Below, one piece after another: positions 21,715-32,440 of a stretch of DNA of 64,000 nt (position 1 is its first letter; each line of letters opens with the position of its first letter). The notes under the pieces were generated by a model. It saw only the letters and a list, made by a program, of their open reading frames with translations, was not told the origin of the DNA and ran no database searches. Position numbers and translations under genes: made by a program. Source of the stretch: Cupriavidus sp. UYMMa02A (GTDB lineage Bacteria; Pseudomonadota; Gammaproteobacteria; Burkholderiales; Burkholderiaceae); the NCBI GenBank assembly GCA_001725945.1, contig LRMT01000033.1, forward strand, positions 88,710-152,709, given 5' to 3'.

Positions 21715-22835
21715 TCAGAACCCAGAGAAGCGAATGCCGATCGAGCCGTAGCCGTAGTACCGGTCCAGCTTGCCAGCGGTCGTGGCGTTATAAAGGAACG
21801 GGATGGTGCCGACGAAGTTGTACAGCGACGCCTGGCCGCGCAGGAACACCTCCACGTTCTTCACTACCGCATACGATAGCTCCAGCCCCAGCGTATGGTT
21901 CGAGCGAATCGGCGAGTAGCCATAGGTTTTCGCGCGGCTATCGACATTGCTGCGCAGCAGGTATTGGAACTGGTACCCAAGCCGCGCGGAAAAGTTCTCG
22001 TACTTCCAGCGCCATGAACCGCCCAGGTTCAGGTAGCCGGCGGTGTAGTTGAAATCGTCGTTGAAATTGAGCCCGAACTGGCTGGCATCGACTGCAAACG
22101 AGGCCGACTGGAGCGTGACATTGCCCGCGCGGCACGGCGCAGCCAGCGCGCCATTGGCGATATTGTCAGAGCCGATGGCGACGTGAAATTGCAATTGCCC
22201 CGCTGCAGGCTCGTATTGATGCTGCCGATGGTCACGCGGCTGAGGCCGAGCCCGAGGAAGCCAGTGAGCTGGTTGCGCTCGGTCAACTCGCCCGAGAAGA
22301 TGACGTCGGCCTGGGCCTGGACGTCATTCGCGTTCTTTACCGTAAGGGAGTTGAAGGTCGTGTTCCGAACCGATACTGGCGACGAGCGGTTCAGGCTGCC
22401 GGAGTGGTCTCCCCATAGAGAGAAGCGCACCATGACGCGATCGCGAGCGCCGGGCTCGGCCAGCGGGTCGTAGTGCATCGCCAACATCCAGCTATCAATC
22501 TGGTTGTGGTCTTGTCCGTAATCGATACCGCGGCGCCAGTAGGTGGCCGACCCAGACCAGTACGGCGAGAACTTGTAGCCCAGCATCAGCTTGCCACCGC
22601 GATAGTCGCCGGCGTTGTCCGACACGGGGCCCTGCCGCCCGCGCAGGTTGAAGACATCCACGGTCCGATTGACCATGTCGTAGCTGGCCTCCACCCGCAC
22701 CGAGGTGAACTCGCCCGTGGCAGGCTCGGCCTGCATGAACACGTCGTCCGGAGCGGCGCTGGCCGCGCCCGTGCACGACAGGCCCAGCATCAGGGCGCAG
22801 GCTTGCTCCAGCCGGCGCTTGCGAAACAGCTGCAT
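21715..22835 (-). CDS. Predicted outer-membrane beta-barrel protein (frame broken)
   Basis: Signal peptide (MQLFRKRRLEQACALMLGLSCTGAASAA). Alternating amphipathic strands follow, and the last residues are GSIGIRFSGF with the terminal Phe recognised by the BAM machinery. About 373 residues after one C is restored near 22180. No specific family recognised. The next gene upstream on the same strand encodes a lipoprotein, so they may act together at the surface. Confidence 0.75.
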
Positions 22836-23003
22836 AGAAAACTCCGAGGCCGCGGGGCAAGCCTCATTCGTGGCGCGTCCCCAGGGACTCGACGCAAACA
22901 CATAAAGAACCCGGCCACCCCAAGGCATTGCCCTGAAGCATGCGTTCGGATGACCGGGGGCATTGCCTTCCCCATCCCGGCGGCAGGCACCACTACGCGC
23001 CGG

Positions 23004-24701
23004 TCACGGATTGAGCGTAACCGTAGTCTTGAGGCCGTCGCCGGTCACCTTCTCCGAGTCAGTCCTTACCGACGCCGTCTTGGCCTTCTCCACGCTGCCG
23101 TCGACCAACGCACCCATTGGCACATCCCTGCCGCTGATTCCTGTCAGCGCGAACGTCACGGGGAAGGTGCTGACCGCCCTCGGCGTGAGGGCATCGACCT
23201 GGGCCTGGCTCAACGAGCCGGCAGCCCTGAGCTTGCTGAGGAACACCGTGAACGGCAGGTTCAGCGAGCCACCGTTGACGCTGGAGAACAGACTGTCCGC
23301 CACGCTATTGGTCAAGGTTGCGGCGGCCGTCAGATTGCCGCTGATGCGGAACGAGTAACTCGTGTTTGCCGGCACCACCGCATCCACCAGTTGCGACCCG
23401 TTGAAGGTCAGCGTCACGTTTTCGATGATGACGTCGACCTGATTGCCGCCATAGGTATAGCTCAGGCCAGCGCGCACTTGAGAGGGATTGCCCGAGAAGG
23501 CATCACCATTCTGCGTCACGGAGACCTGGATCGAGCTCAGCGTGCCACCAGTGACCGAGATCGTGTCGGTGATCGGGTATGAGGCGCCGTTGATCGTCAG
23601 GTTTGCCAGCTGGAGGTAGTCGGTCAGCTTGACCGAGTTCGCCACCTTGGCGATCGCACCGCTGTCCACCGCGCTGCCCAGGGCGTCGGCTGCCTGGTCA
23701 ATCGCGGTGGTATTGGCGGTTGACACGGCGTCGCCGAGCGCGCCCAGCATGGTCGTGTTCGACGCATCGGTCAGCGCGGTCGGCGTCACGGCCTGGACCA
23801 GCGCCGTGGTCGTCGTGGACTCGGCGCTCTCAGTCACGACGTTGAGCGAGCCGCTTTCCTTCAGCGCCGCCAACGTATCGGCCGGGCTGCTGTTCAGCAC
23901 GATGGCGTCCAGCGCTGTGTCCACGCTCGCCACGTAGCTCGTGATCACCGGGCCGGCCAGTGCGGCCACGTTGGCTGCCACGGCGGCAATGTCCGACTGC
24001 AGGCTCGTGTTCAGGCCGGACTGGGCGTTCAGCACAGCGGTAGACACCACGTTCGTCACCAGCGTGCTGCTGGCCAGGTCAGCCGTGCCTGATGCGCCGG
24101 CCACGGCGCTTGCAACCGCTTTGGCAGCCGCTGCGGCCGCAGCCTCATCGCTCAGCGTGCCGCCAGTAGCGAGGCCCGTCAGCGTCTTGGTGACCTGGCC
24201 GATCAGTTGCTGTACTACGACCGCCGCCTGCAGCACGGCCGGGTCCTGCATCGGGTCCAGCGTGGGCAGGTCTTTGCCTGCCAGGCCAAGCTTCGTCGCC
24301 ACGGCCGCGGCCTGGTCCGCGCCGTGTTGCGCCACCAGGGTGGTCAGGGGCGAGATCACCGGTGTCACGCCTTCCTTGTATTCCAGCGACGGTGCCTGCA
24401 GCACGCCGGTGAACGGCAGGTTAGTACCGATATCGGTGCCGCCGGTCACCTTCAGCGCGCTCTTGGTGCAACCGGCCGGAAAGGTAAAGTCGCCGGTTGC
24501 ATTCGTCGTCGCGGTCTTGTTGTCACAGTCGAGGAAGGTGACCGTCGAGCCAGACAGGTAGAAATCTACTGCCTTGCCATTCACCGCAGCAGAAGGCTGG
24601 GAAGGCGGGGTTGAGTCATCACCTCCACCGCAAGCGACCAGCGTTGCTGCGGCGGCTGCCATGATGCCGAGGGTCAAGATGTTCCGGGTTTTGGTTTGCA
24701 C
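23004..24701 (-). CDS. Large Ala/Thr/Ser-rich lipoprotein
   Basis: Intact, 565 residues. GTG start with AGGAG upstream. Signal peptide with lipobox LVAC and a GGGDDS spacer. The first section (AVDFYLSGSTVTFLDCDNKTATTNATGDFTFPAGC) resembles a carboxypeptidase-regulatory-like surface domain with two Cys. The middle is helical and Ala/Val-rich; the C-terminal part is beta-rich. No catalytic motif seen. Probably an outer-membrane surface lipoprotein. It lies 168 bp upstream of the barrel protein on the same strand. Confidence 0.75.
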   Translation of the reverse strand: MQTKTRNILTLGIMAAAAATLVACGGGDDSTPPSQPSAAVNGKAVDFYLSGSTVTFLDCDNKTATTNATGDFTFPAGCTKSALKVTGGTDIGTNLPFTGVLQAPSLEYKEGVTPVISPLTTLVAQHGADQAAAVATKLGLAGKDLPTLDPMQDPAVLQAAVVVQQLIGQVTKTLTGLATGGTLSDEAAAAAAAKAVASAVAGASGTADLASSTLVTNVVSTAVLNAQSGLNTSLQSDIAAVAANVAALAGPVITSYVASVDTALDAIVLNSSPADTLAALKESGSLNVVTESAESTTTTALVQAVTPTALTDASNTTMLGALGDAVSTANTTAIDQAADALGSAVDSGAIAKVANSVKLTDYLQLANLTINGASYPITDTISVTGGTLSSIQVSVTQNGDAFSGNPSQVRAGLSYTYGGNQVDVIIENVTLTFNGSQLVDAVVPANTSYSFRISGNLTAAATLTNSVADSLFSSVNGGSLNLPFTVFLSKLRAAGSLSQAQVDALTPRAVSTFPVTFALTGISGRDVPMGALVDGSVEKAKTASVRTDSEKVTGDGLKTTVTLNP

Positions 24702-25089
24702 GCTTCTCTCTCCTGAGATCGATACTTCGATACATCGATACATGGTGGGGAATCCTGCGACGGATGCTGCCGCATAGTCTCCAGCGCCCTGCAACTGCCG
24801 GTCGTACCACGCTCGGAATTGCGAGCGGACTCTGGTGCAGCAGCTTGCAGTTCGCGCCGCCACACAGATAAACAAATCCCCAAATCTGGGTCACCCCTAC
24901 TTCGAGGGGGAAAGCTTTTGCTTGCGCGCAGTCCCGCAAGCCGCACTGCGGTATCGCCGACGCACGCTCGCCAAGACTCACTACGGCCTCGCTAGCAGGT
25001 GTCTGCACCGGAGCAGAGCGCAGGAAAATCGCCCGGTCCCAGCCAGCCGGCAATGTAGTGCCCCATCGCGTCAAGCAACACGTCAGACG
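24702..25089. other. Gene-free spacer with an 8-bp tandem repeat
   Basis: Contains three near-perfect 8-bp direct repeats TCGATAC(T/A) at 24719-24742, just upstream of the lipoprotein RBS. No gene otherwise. The lipoprotein promoter is expected here. Confidence 0.5.
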
Positions 25090-25791
25090 TCAGTCCCGCT
25101 GCGCCGGCCAGTGCCGGCAGATGATCCACGTGGTGCCGTCGTGCTCGAGCACGCGCAGGGTCTTGGGCAAGTCAGCGGGCTGTAGGATGTAGTCGGCGCC
25201 GCGCACATTCCCGAGAGCGAACGCTTGCACGAAATCGTCGGCGTGGCGCTCGCCCAGGCATACCACCACCTTTGGCTTCCAGAGCCTGCGAATCCTGTCG
25301 ATGAAGGCGAAGCGCTGCCCGTCGCGGCAAAGCTCGAGGTAACGCTGCCTGGGCACAAGCTCCGGCTGGCCGCGGAATGCCATCGACCACGGTGTCTGGT
25401 TAATCAGGCGTGCTGGCAGGGGAAACAGGCTGAGCTTGAACTCCGCGCCGCGCGGCGCGTACAGATGATGTTCGAAGTAATGCTTCCATTCCCGCTCGCC
25501 CAGGGACGTGTTGAAGAAATGTACGCGCGCTGCAGCCATGATCCTTGCAATCTTCTGGTGCGACTGCCAGCGCTCCATGTGGTCGCGGTGCTTGTGGCGG
25601 TACGCAGCGTCCCACGCACTGGGTTGCGTGTGCGGAACCAGCGGCGCCACCAGTGACTCAGCTCTTGGATGCGGTGAGCTGTCACAAAACCATACTGGCG
25701 CGTCCGGATTTCCCCCTTCCATCCCTACGTACGACGCGAAATACTTTTGGAGCGACTCACGCGTAAACACTGTATTAAGGTCCGCTTTCAT
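25090..25791 (-). CDS. Uncharacterised protein, paralogue of the 46.7-kb gene
   Basis: Intact, 233 residues. Conserved blocks shared with the protein at 46.7-47.6 kb: KYFASYVGMEGGNPDAPVW-CDSSP near the N-terminus, HLYAPRGAEFKLSLFPLPA, AFRGQPELVPRQRYLELC, KPKVVVCLGERHADDF, and GTTWIIC at the C-terminus. The order of a Gly/Pro-rich loop after strand 1, a VVVCLG strand and a late His (CRHWPAQRD) recalls uracil-DNA-glycosylase-like folds. That is only a fold-level guess. Divergent from wcaJ at the left edge of the exopolysaccharide island. Confidence 0.7.
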   Translation of the reverse strand: MKADLNTVFTRESLQKYFASYVGMEGGNPDAPVWFCDSSPHPRAESLVAPLVPHTQPSAWDAAYRHKHRDHMERWQSHQKIARIMAAARVHFFNTSLGEREWKHYFEHHLYAPRGAEFKLSLFPLPARLINQTPWSMAFRGQPELVPRQRYLELCRDGQRFAFIDRIRRLWKPKVVVCLGERHADDFVQAFALGNVRGADYILQPADLPKTLRVLEHDGTTWIICRHWPAQRD

Positions 25792-26158
25792 CTCTCTACC
25801 GCGTGGTTGAGTGATGGCAAAGGTGCCACGCAAACGTCGTCACCCTTTCCCTTCTCACGCAGGGTACCGACGGGTCACGCTGCACAGCACTATTCGAACC
25901 AGAAAACACGAAGCACACCGGCGCCGCCACTGCGCCGGCAGGAAGAGAGCGTTGCAGTTCCAGCAGTCCTGCCAAGGAACCGACTGCCGCGAAGCAGTCC
26001 CGCACGACTCTGCTTTGTCCGCTCCATGAGCATGCACAACCACGATGCATGCCAGCGACGAGCCTGGCCGCCACTGTGCGCGGCCTGCAAGTTCGGAGGA
26101 GAAAAAGGACACGGGCACTCGCTTGAGCGCCCATTACGCGAACGCTTCGGGGGAAGCC
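25792..26158. other. Divergent intergenic region before wcaJ
   Basis: Separates the uncharacterised gene (minus) from wcaJ (plus). No gene seen; should contain the left exopolysaccharide promoter. No clear sigma70 or sigma54 site could be picked by eye. Confidence 0.4.
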
Positions 26159-27554
26159 ATGGGTATCTATCGCGATATGTTTGTCAGGCATCACGATCAG
26201 CTCGCGCTGATGGTTCGCCTGCTCGACGCCGGTGCCATCTGGCTTGCGGCAATCTTGGCCAATGAAGCCCGGTTTGCCAGCGCGCACGCCCCTATCCACC
26301 TGTTCGTCCAGTACTTCGGCTGCGCGATCGCCTTCATCGTGTTGCCCGGGTTCGACCTCTACAGCTCATGGCGCGGCCGCAGCCTGCTCTCCCTCGCCAC
26401 GCGCCTGCTGTCGGCCTGGAGCCTGGTCTGGCTGATTAGCCTGCTGCTGACCTACCTGTTGCACGAGTCCGACAACCTCTCCCGCTTGTGGATGGGGTAC
26501 TGGTACGTGTTCTCGCTGGCCGGCCTGCTGGCCCTGCGCGTAACCAGCCGCGCCGCGCTCAACCTGTTGCGCATCGCCGGCGCCAACAGCAAGCGCGTTG
26601 TCATCGTTGGCTTTGGCCGTACCGGACAGGAAATGTTTCGCCGCGCGACCGCCAGCCACACCACCGGATTCAAGATCAGCGGCATCTATGCCCCCGAAGG
26701 CGAGCCCACGCCAGAAGGACGCCGTCGCATCACTGACAGCGACCAGATCGCCGATTTCGCGCGCCAACATGGGATCGATGAGATCTGGCTCACCCTGCCG
26801 ATGAGCGAATACCGCCTGATGCAGGAGATCAACTTCTCCCTGCGCAATGACTTCATTGACATCAAATGGATGCCGAGCGTGCTCGACTTCGACCTGCTCA
26901 ACCACAATGTCGGCAACTTCCTCGGCATGCCCGCGGTGGAAATGAACAGACCGCCCGCGCTCGGCGTGCGCGGCACGATCAAGGCCATCTTCGACCGCAC
27001 CTTTGCCGCGCTCGTACTCATCGCCCTGTCGCCGCTGTTCCTGATCATTGGCGTCCTGATCAAGCGCGACTCCCCGGGCCCCGTCTTTTTCAAGCAGGAG
27101 CGCCTTGGCATGGACGGCCGCGTCATCCACGTCTACAAGTTCCGCAGCATGAAGGTCCACGCCGAGCATGGCACCGTCACGCAAGCCACCAAGGCGACAG
27201 CCGTATCACGCCGATCGCGCCTTCCTGCGCCGTACAAGTCTGGATGAGCTGCCGCAGTTCATTAATGTGCTCAGGGGCGAGATGAGCGTGGTTGGCCCGA
27301 GGCCGCATGCCATGGCGCATAACAATATGTACAAGGAGCAGTTGGACTTCTACATGCTGCGCCACCGGGTAAAGCCGGGGATCACGGGATGGGCGCAGAT
27401 CAATGGTTATCGCGGCGAGACGGATACGCTGGACAAGATGGCCAAGCGGGTGGAGCACGACATCTTCTATATCCGGAACTGGACGTTCTGGATGGATTTG
27501 CGGATTATTTTCTGGACGGCGTTCAAGGGGTGGACGGGGCAGAATGCGTATTGA
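26159..27554 (+). CDS. wcaJ: Undecaprenyl-phosphate sugar-1-phosphate transferase WcaJ (frame broken twice)
   Basis: Initiating polyprenyl hexose-1-P transferase that loads the first sugar (probably glucose) on the lipid carrier in the inner membrane. Four N-terminal TM helices, a central CoA-binding-like Rossmann domain (RVVIVGFGRTGQEMFRRA), a further TM (FDRTFAALVLIALSPLFLIIGVLIK), then the catalytic part DSPGPVFFKQERLG...VYKFRSMK, TSLDELPQFINVLRGEMSVVGPRPH and VKPGITGWAQING. Two missing Gs near 27190 and 27210. About 465 residues. Confidence 0.93.
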
Positions 27555-29319
27555 ATCGTCGCGCCCCGGGGAACGCGCCGCGACGCTGCTCTCCCCACGG
27601 GGGAAGCTCTGGCTCACCGGTGCCGCCTTGTTTTGCCTGACCATGCTGGTGGTGGGCAACCTCCCCGGCAACGCGCAGGGGCTCAACCGGGTATTTGGTG
27701 ACAAAGTGATGCACCTGGGTGCCTATGCCTGCCTGAGCGGGGCGATCTTCCTGTCCCTCTCCCGATACCGGGCCGCAATCACGCTGACCAGCATTGCCCT
27801 GCTGGGCAGCATGGATGAACTGATTCAATCATTGTTTTCATACCGCTCGTCCGACCTTTCAGACCTGCTGACCGATCTCCTGGCGGCCGCCCTCACCATA
27901 GGCGCCGTCACAGTGGCATCCGCGTTAAGTGCCCATACAGCGGTGAGCCGCCAAGGCGCCGGCCCGGAGCTGCCAGCCGGCGAACAGCCGCCTCAATTTC
28001 TCGAACCTTCCGTAGATCCTGTCCATGATCTTCACGCTTATCGGGACACCACTCACATGAAGATCCTCATGTACTGCCTCAACTACGCGCCCGAACTGAC
28101 CGGTATTGGCAAATACACGTCGGAACAAGCCGAATGGCTGGTGGCGCAGGGGCACGAGGTGCGGGTCATCACCGCACCGCCTTACTATCCCGAATGGAGA
28201 ATTACCGAAGGCTATAGCGCGTCATCGTATGCCCGGGAAATGCGCAACGGCGTCACGGTGCTGCGCGCCCCGCTCTGGGTACCGCGCAAGCCTTCCGGAC
28301 TCAAGCGCCTGGTTCACCTCGCGACCTTCGCCGCCAGCACCCTGCCTCTGCTCTTCTGGCAGGCGCGATGGAAGCCAGATGCCGTCCTCGTTGTCGAACC
28401 TCCGCTGTTCTGCTCCCCAGCGACCCTGCTCTTCGGCAAGGTGTTTGGGAGCAAGACCTGGCTGCATATCCAGGACTTTGAAGTCGACGCGGCCTTCGCT
28501 CTGGGCCTGCTGAAGAGCAAGCGCGCACGACAACTAGTAGAGCGGGTCGAACGTTGGCTGCTGCGCAAGTTCGACCGCGTGTCGACGATCTCGCAAGCCA
28601 TGAAACGTCTTGCGCAAGCTAAGGGCGTCGACGCAAACCGGCTGGTCCATTTTCCCAACTGGGTCGATGTCGCATCCATCCATCCGGGCGTGGACGGTCA
28701 AAGCGTTCGAGGAGCGCTCGGCATCCCGAAGGACGCGATTGTCGCCCTCTACTCGGGAAACATGGGGCGAAAGCAAGGCCTGGAGATGCTTGGCGAAGCC
28801 GCCGGCCTCCTCAGGCACACGGAAAAGATCCACTTCATACTCTGTGGCGATGGGCCGGGCAAAGCCGAACTGGAGAAGGCGTGCGAGCAACTTCCCCGCA
28901 CACACTTCCTGCCCCTGCAACCTGTGGAGCGCCTCCCGTTGCTTCTCGCGAGCGCAGATATCCATCTGTTGCCGCAACGCGCCGACGCGGCAGACCTGGT
29001 CATGCCATCAAAACTGACGGGCATGCTCGCCAGCGGAAAGGCAATCGTCGCCACGGCCGGCGATGACACCGAGGTCGCCCTCGTCGTCAAGGGGCGCGGT
29101 ATCGTGGTGGCACCGGGCAATTCATTGGCGCTGGCAACAGCTATCCAGGCCCTCGCGGACGACGATGCGCTTCGCACCACCTATGGTAACGCCGCACGAC
29201 AATACGCGGAAACCAACCTGGCACTAGACAGCCTGCTAGCCCGCTTCGAGGAAAACCTGGCCGGCGCCATTCACGAGAGCGCCATTGGCGACGGACGCCC
29301 GACGGCGCGCAGGTCATAG
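27544..29319 (+). CDS. VanZ-like membrane domain joined to WcaI-type glycosyltransferase
   Basis: One uninterrupted 591-residue frame. Residues 1-130 are a VanZ-like four-helix domain (LWLTGAALFCLTMLVVGNLPGN, VMHLGAYACLSGAIFLSL, GSMDELIQSLFSYRSSDLSDLLTDLLAA). After a polar linker, residues 172-591 are a GT-B glycosyltransferase beginning MKILMYCLNYAPELTGIGKYT (ATG at 28057), as in WcaI, with GNMGRKQGLE and a C-terminal nucleotide-sugar domain. Either a true fusion, or two genes whose stop was lost to a sequencing error or whose second start is internal. Overlaps the end of wcaJ by 11 bp. Confidence 0.8.
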   Translation: MRIESSRPGERAATLLSPRGKLWLTGAALFCLTMLVVGNLPGNAQGLNRVFGDKVMHLGAYACLSGAIFLSLSRYRAAITLTSIALLGSMDELIQSLFSYRSSDLSDLLTDLLAAALTIGAVTVASALSAHTAVSRQGAGPELPAGEQPPQFLEPSVDPVHDLHAYRDTTHMKILMYCLNYAPELTGIGKYTSEQAEWLVAQGHEVRVITAPPYYPEWRITEGYSASSYAREMRNGVTVLRAPLWVPRKPSGLKRLVHLATFAASTLPLLFWQARWKPDAVLVVEPPLFCSPATLLFGKVFGSKTWLHIQDFEVDAAFALGLLKSKRARQLVERVERWLLRKFDRVSTISQAMKRLAQAKGVDANRLVHFPNWVDVASIHPGVDGQSVRGALGIPKDAIVALYSGNMGRKQGLEMLGEAAGLLRHTEKIHFILCGDGPGKAELEKACEQLPRTHFLPLQPVERLPLLLASADIHLLPQRADAADLVMPSKLTGMLASGKAIVATAGDDTEVALVVKGRGIVVAPGNSLALATAIQALADDDALRTTYGNAARQYAETNLALDSLLARFEENLAGAIHESAIGDGRPTARRS

Positions 29320-29334
29320 GTCGAAAGGAGACTG

Positions 29335-29921
29335 ATGCGCGTACCACCCACCAGCCCGAACACCATGATCATTGAAGGCAACGACCCGACAGTCGAGCCT
29401 TCCTTCACGCTGCGAAACCGCCTGGCGCGCCAGCTATGGAATTGGGTATGGCTATTCCTGTTCCGCCCAAGCCCACGCCCGCTGCACGCGTGGCGCGCCT
29501 TTCTGCTGCGCGTCTTCGGCGCCAGCCTGGGCACCGATGTTCACGTGTACCCGGCGGTCCGAATCTGGCGCCCTGGAATCTCGAGATCGGCAGCAACGTC
29601 GGTATTGCCGATGGCGTCACGCTCTACAACATGAACCGCCTGCGCATTGGCGACTACGCAGTCATCTCGCAAGGCGCCCACCTTTGCGGCGGATCGCATG
29701 ACTACAACGCGGCAAACTTTCAGCTGATTGCCGAGCCGATTACCGTGGAGAAGCATGTCTGGATTTGCGCTGAAGCCTTCATCTCTCACGGCGTAACGCT
29801 TCCCGCCGGCGCGGTGGTCGCCGCACGCTCGGTCGTCAGCAAGACGTTGGAACATTCGTGGACGGTCTACGGCGGCGTGCCGGCAAGGCCCATTTGCAAG
29901 AGAACCCAGCATGAGCACTAA
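29335..29921 (+). CDS. Left-handed beta-helix acetyltransferase, WcaF/WcaB type (frame broken)
   Basis: Probably O-acetylates the polymer repeat. About 195 residues with one G restored near 29565. Hexapeptide repeats run IGSNVGIADGVTLYN, LRIGDYAVISQGAHLCGGSHDY (active-site His region), ITVEKHVWICAEAFISHGVTLPAGAVVAARSVV, ending in VYGGVPARPI, typical of the maltose acetyltransferase family. AAAGGAG precedes the ATG. Confidence 0.87.
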
Positions 29922-30780
29922 CAACCCCGGCATTTCCATACTCATCCTGACGAAGAATGAGGAGCAAGACCTGCCACGATGCCTGGAAAGCGTCGCCTGG
30001 TCAGACGACATTCACGTTTACGACTCGGTAAGCACCGATGCGACGGTGGCGATTGCTGAGGCGTTCGGAGCCAATGTGACACAACGCCCGTTCGACAATT
30101 GGGCGAGTCATCAAAACTGGGGGCTGCACAACATCAGGTTCAGGCATCCCTGGGTCTTCTATATCGACGCCGACGAGCGCATGACGCCCACCCTTGTCGA
30201 CAGCATCTGCCGCGCTGTCCGCGCCGGAGGCCCCGAAGTCGCGTTCAGCGTGCAGCGACGCGACTTCTTCATGAGTACCTGGCTGAAGCACGCGCAGACC
30301 TCGGCGTATTACATGCGCCTGTTCCGGCCGGAGAAGATGCGTTACGAACGCCTGGTCAATCCGGTATCAATCGCTGATGGCCCGACGGCAAAGATCGACG
30401 GCTATCTTGATCACTTCCCGTTCAGCAAGGGGCTTGCGCATTGGCTGGCGCGGCATAACAGCTATAGCGATCTGGAGGCGAAGCAGATCGTCGATAACCG
30501 TCGTCATCAGGCGACCTTCAGTCTCATCAAGGCACTCACCAGCTCGGACTTCCATGAGAAGAGATTTCATCAGAAGGAGATCTTTTACCGGCTGCCCATG
30601 CGGCCGCTTCTCAAGTTCCTGATTCTGTATGTCGGGAAACGAGGGTTCCTGGACGGCCGAGCCGGATTCACCTATGCTGCGCTGCAATCGATCTACGAGT
30701 ACTTTATTGTTTTGAAGACCCGTCAACTTTCTTCCCAGCAACTGGAACAACCTGCTACGGAAATGATGGCGCAGAAGTAG
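29911..30780 (+). CDS. Family 2 glycosyltransferase (WaaE-like)
   Basis: Intact, 289 residues, GT-A fold. ILILTKNEEQDLPRCLESVAW opens the nucleotide-sugar domain. WVFYIDADERMTP contains the DxD metal site. The C-terminus has an amphipathic or TM segment (PLLKFLILYVGKRGFLDGRAGFTYAALQSIYEYF) as in KdtX/WaaE proteins. Starts within the last codons of the acetyltransferase. Last gene of the left half-operon; converges on the beta-helix gene 54 bp away. Confidence 0.87.
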   Translation: MSTNNPGISILILTKNEEQDLPRCLESVAWSDDIHVYDSVSTDATVAIAEAFGANVTQRPFDNWASHQNWGLHNIRFRHPWVFYIDADERMTPTLVDSICRAVRAGGPEVAFSVQRRDFFMSTWLKHAQTSAYYMRLFRPEKMRYERLVNPVSIADGPTAKIDGYLDHFPFSKGLAHWLARHNSYSDLEAKQIVDNRRHQATFSLIKALTSSDFHEKRFHQKEIFYRLPMRPLLKFLILYVGKRGFLDGRAGFTYAALQSIYEYFIVLKTRQLSSQQLEQPATEMMAQK

Positions 30781-30834
30781 CATCGATGGTCAGATGAGTG
30801 CTCGCTGCTTGTTCGACAGCGGCGGTGACCACCT

Positions 30835-32381
30835 TTAGTCGGCCAGCTGCAGGCCTCCATGTGAGCGGATGCCTCGAATGACATTGCGCTTGAGGAGCTC
30901 TCGGGGGAAGTCGAGTTTTCGATTTCCCGCCAGGTAGCTGTCTTCAAATTCCTGGTTGGCTACGGTGAGGCCAAAGAACGGCTTGCCGTCGCCAAAGTCG
31001 CATTGCCTGATGACATTCTTCCCCTGGACTGCCACCATTCTTCCGCACTCCCCGGAAGAAACACTTCCCGTAAACCTGCTTTCCACAAGCTTGTTTCCGA
31101 CAACGTTATGAGGATCGTCGCTGCCGGAAAAAAATGTAATACGCGCGCAGCGCACCCCCATCGTACTGTACCTGCGTCGTATTATTGGCGCAGCGACCCG
31201 GCCCGTCCTCGTCGCATCTGCATACTGCACCACGGCGTTTTCATGAGTGCCGCGGTGAACCAGCTGGAGCCCAAGAACGCTGCACTCCTCTGCATTGATG
31301 TAGTTGACTAACGCCGCCCGCGGCCTTGTGGCGCCGAGATCGACGTTGCCGTTGCTGTAGACAATTTTCCGGCCATTCTCCTGAATACTGATACCGGTCT
31401 GCGGCCTATCCCCGCTGCCCTTATCCATCTCGAACCTGAAATTCTCGATTCGCGTCATGAGGGAGCAAAGCGATGTCTCGCCGATTCCGTCAGCGACTCT
31501 TCCGGAGATATTGGAAAATACCGTTCTTTGGTAGGTATTCCCATAGATACCGAATTTTGCCGAGTCTATTCGAATGTTGTCGAACCTGCAATTCAGCGTG
31601 GCCGAATCGGAAATATAAAAACCTCCGGTGTTGACCCTGAAGTTCCTGATCTGCCCGTTGCGCCAGAAAAAAAGCGGGACGCCGTCTCGACCCAGCTGTG
31701 AACCATCCAATCTGACCAGCCCGCCGTCGAATTCCCTGTCCATGCTATATTTCAACTGTACCAGGCCACCATTCAACGACACGATCTCGTTCAGGAAAAT
31801 ATACTTCGGCACCCTGAATCCGGCGGACATATAATATTCATCTGACACGATGATCACGGAATCGTTCGCTTTCACGCGGCCGCACCGCGCGGTTCGCGCA
31901 ACATCACGACGTTCCCGACTTTAATCCGAGCGCATGGCGCTCTTTCCAGTCTCCCGACATACTCCGGGTGAAAGTTTCCTGGAGCAAAAATCGACGATCT
32001 CCTGAACGAGTATTCCTGATTGATGTTTTTCAGCGTCGGCAACCGTTCGTCACCAACCAACGAAATATTTGCCCGGTTGATGATGGGTCCACTGATTCCG
32101 TAACCGCCGTACGGAAAATACACCTGGCCGCCACCTTTGGCCTGGAGATAGTCTTGAGCTCTTTCGATTGCCCGCAACTGGTCAACGCTGTAATCGAAAT
32201 TCGCTACCGCGACTCGCAGCGATTCAGACATGAAATCCAAGACGCTGACCGATGGTTTGGAGTCCGCTACTTCGTTCGCCCGAGCATCTGCGATATGCAG
32301 GTATGGCCCCAATGCAGCGGCGCCGAGTGCCGCACCGCTCCATCGGGTAACGATTGCCCGCCTCGTTGGATTGGTCATCAT
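30835..32381 (-). CDS. Exported pectate-lyase-like right-handed beta-helix protein (frame broken)
   Basis: About 515 residues once a G is restored near 31873. Tat-like signal peptide (NPTRRAIVTRWSGAALGAAAL). A Pectate_lyase_3-type opening (QDYLQAKGGGQVYFPYGGYGIS) precedes repeated beta-helix coils (NTGGFYISDSATLNCRFDNIRIDSAKFGIYGN...). Likely periplasmic and acting on the exopolysaccharide as lyase, hydrolase or assembly factor. Start at 32381 behind TTTGGAG. Distal gene of the right half-operon. Confidence 0.78.
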
Positions 32382-32440
32382 TGAACTCCAAATGCGTCGC
32401 ACACCGCTTTGGCGCCCGCCATGCCACGCTTTATCGATCG

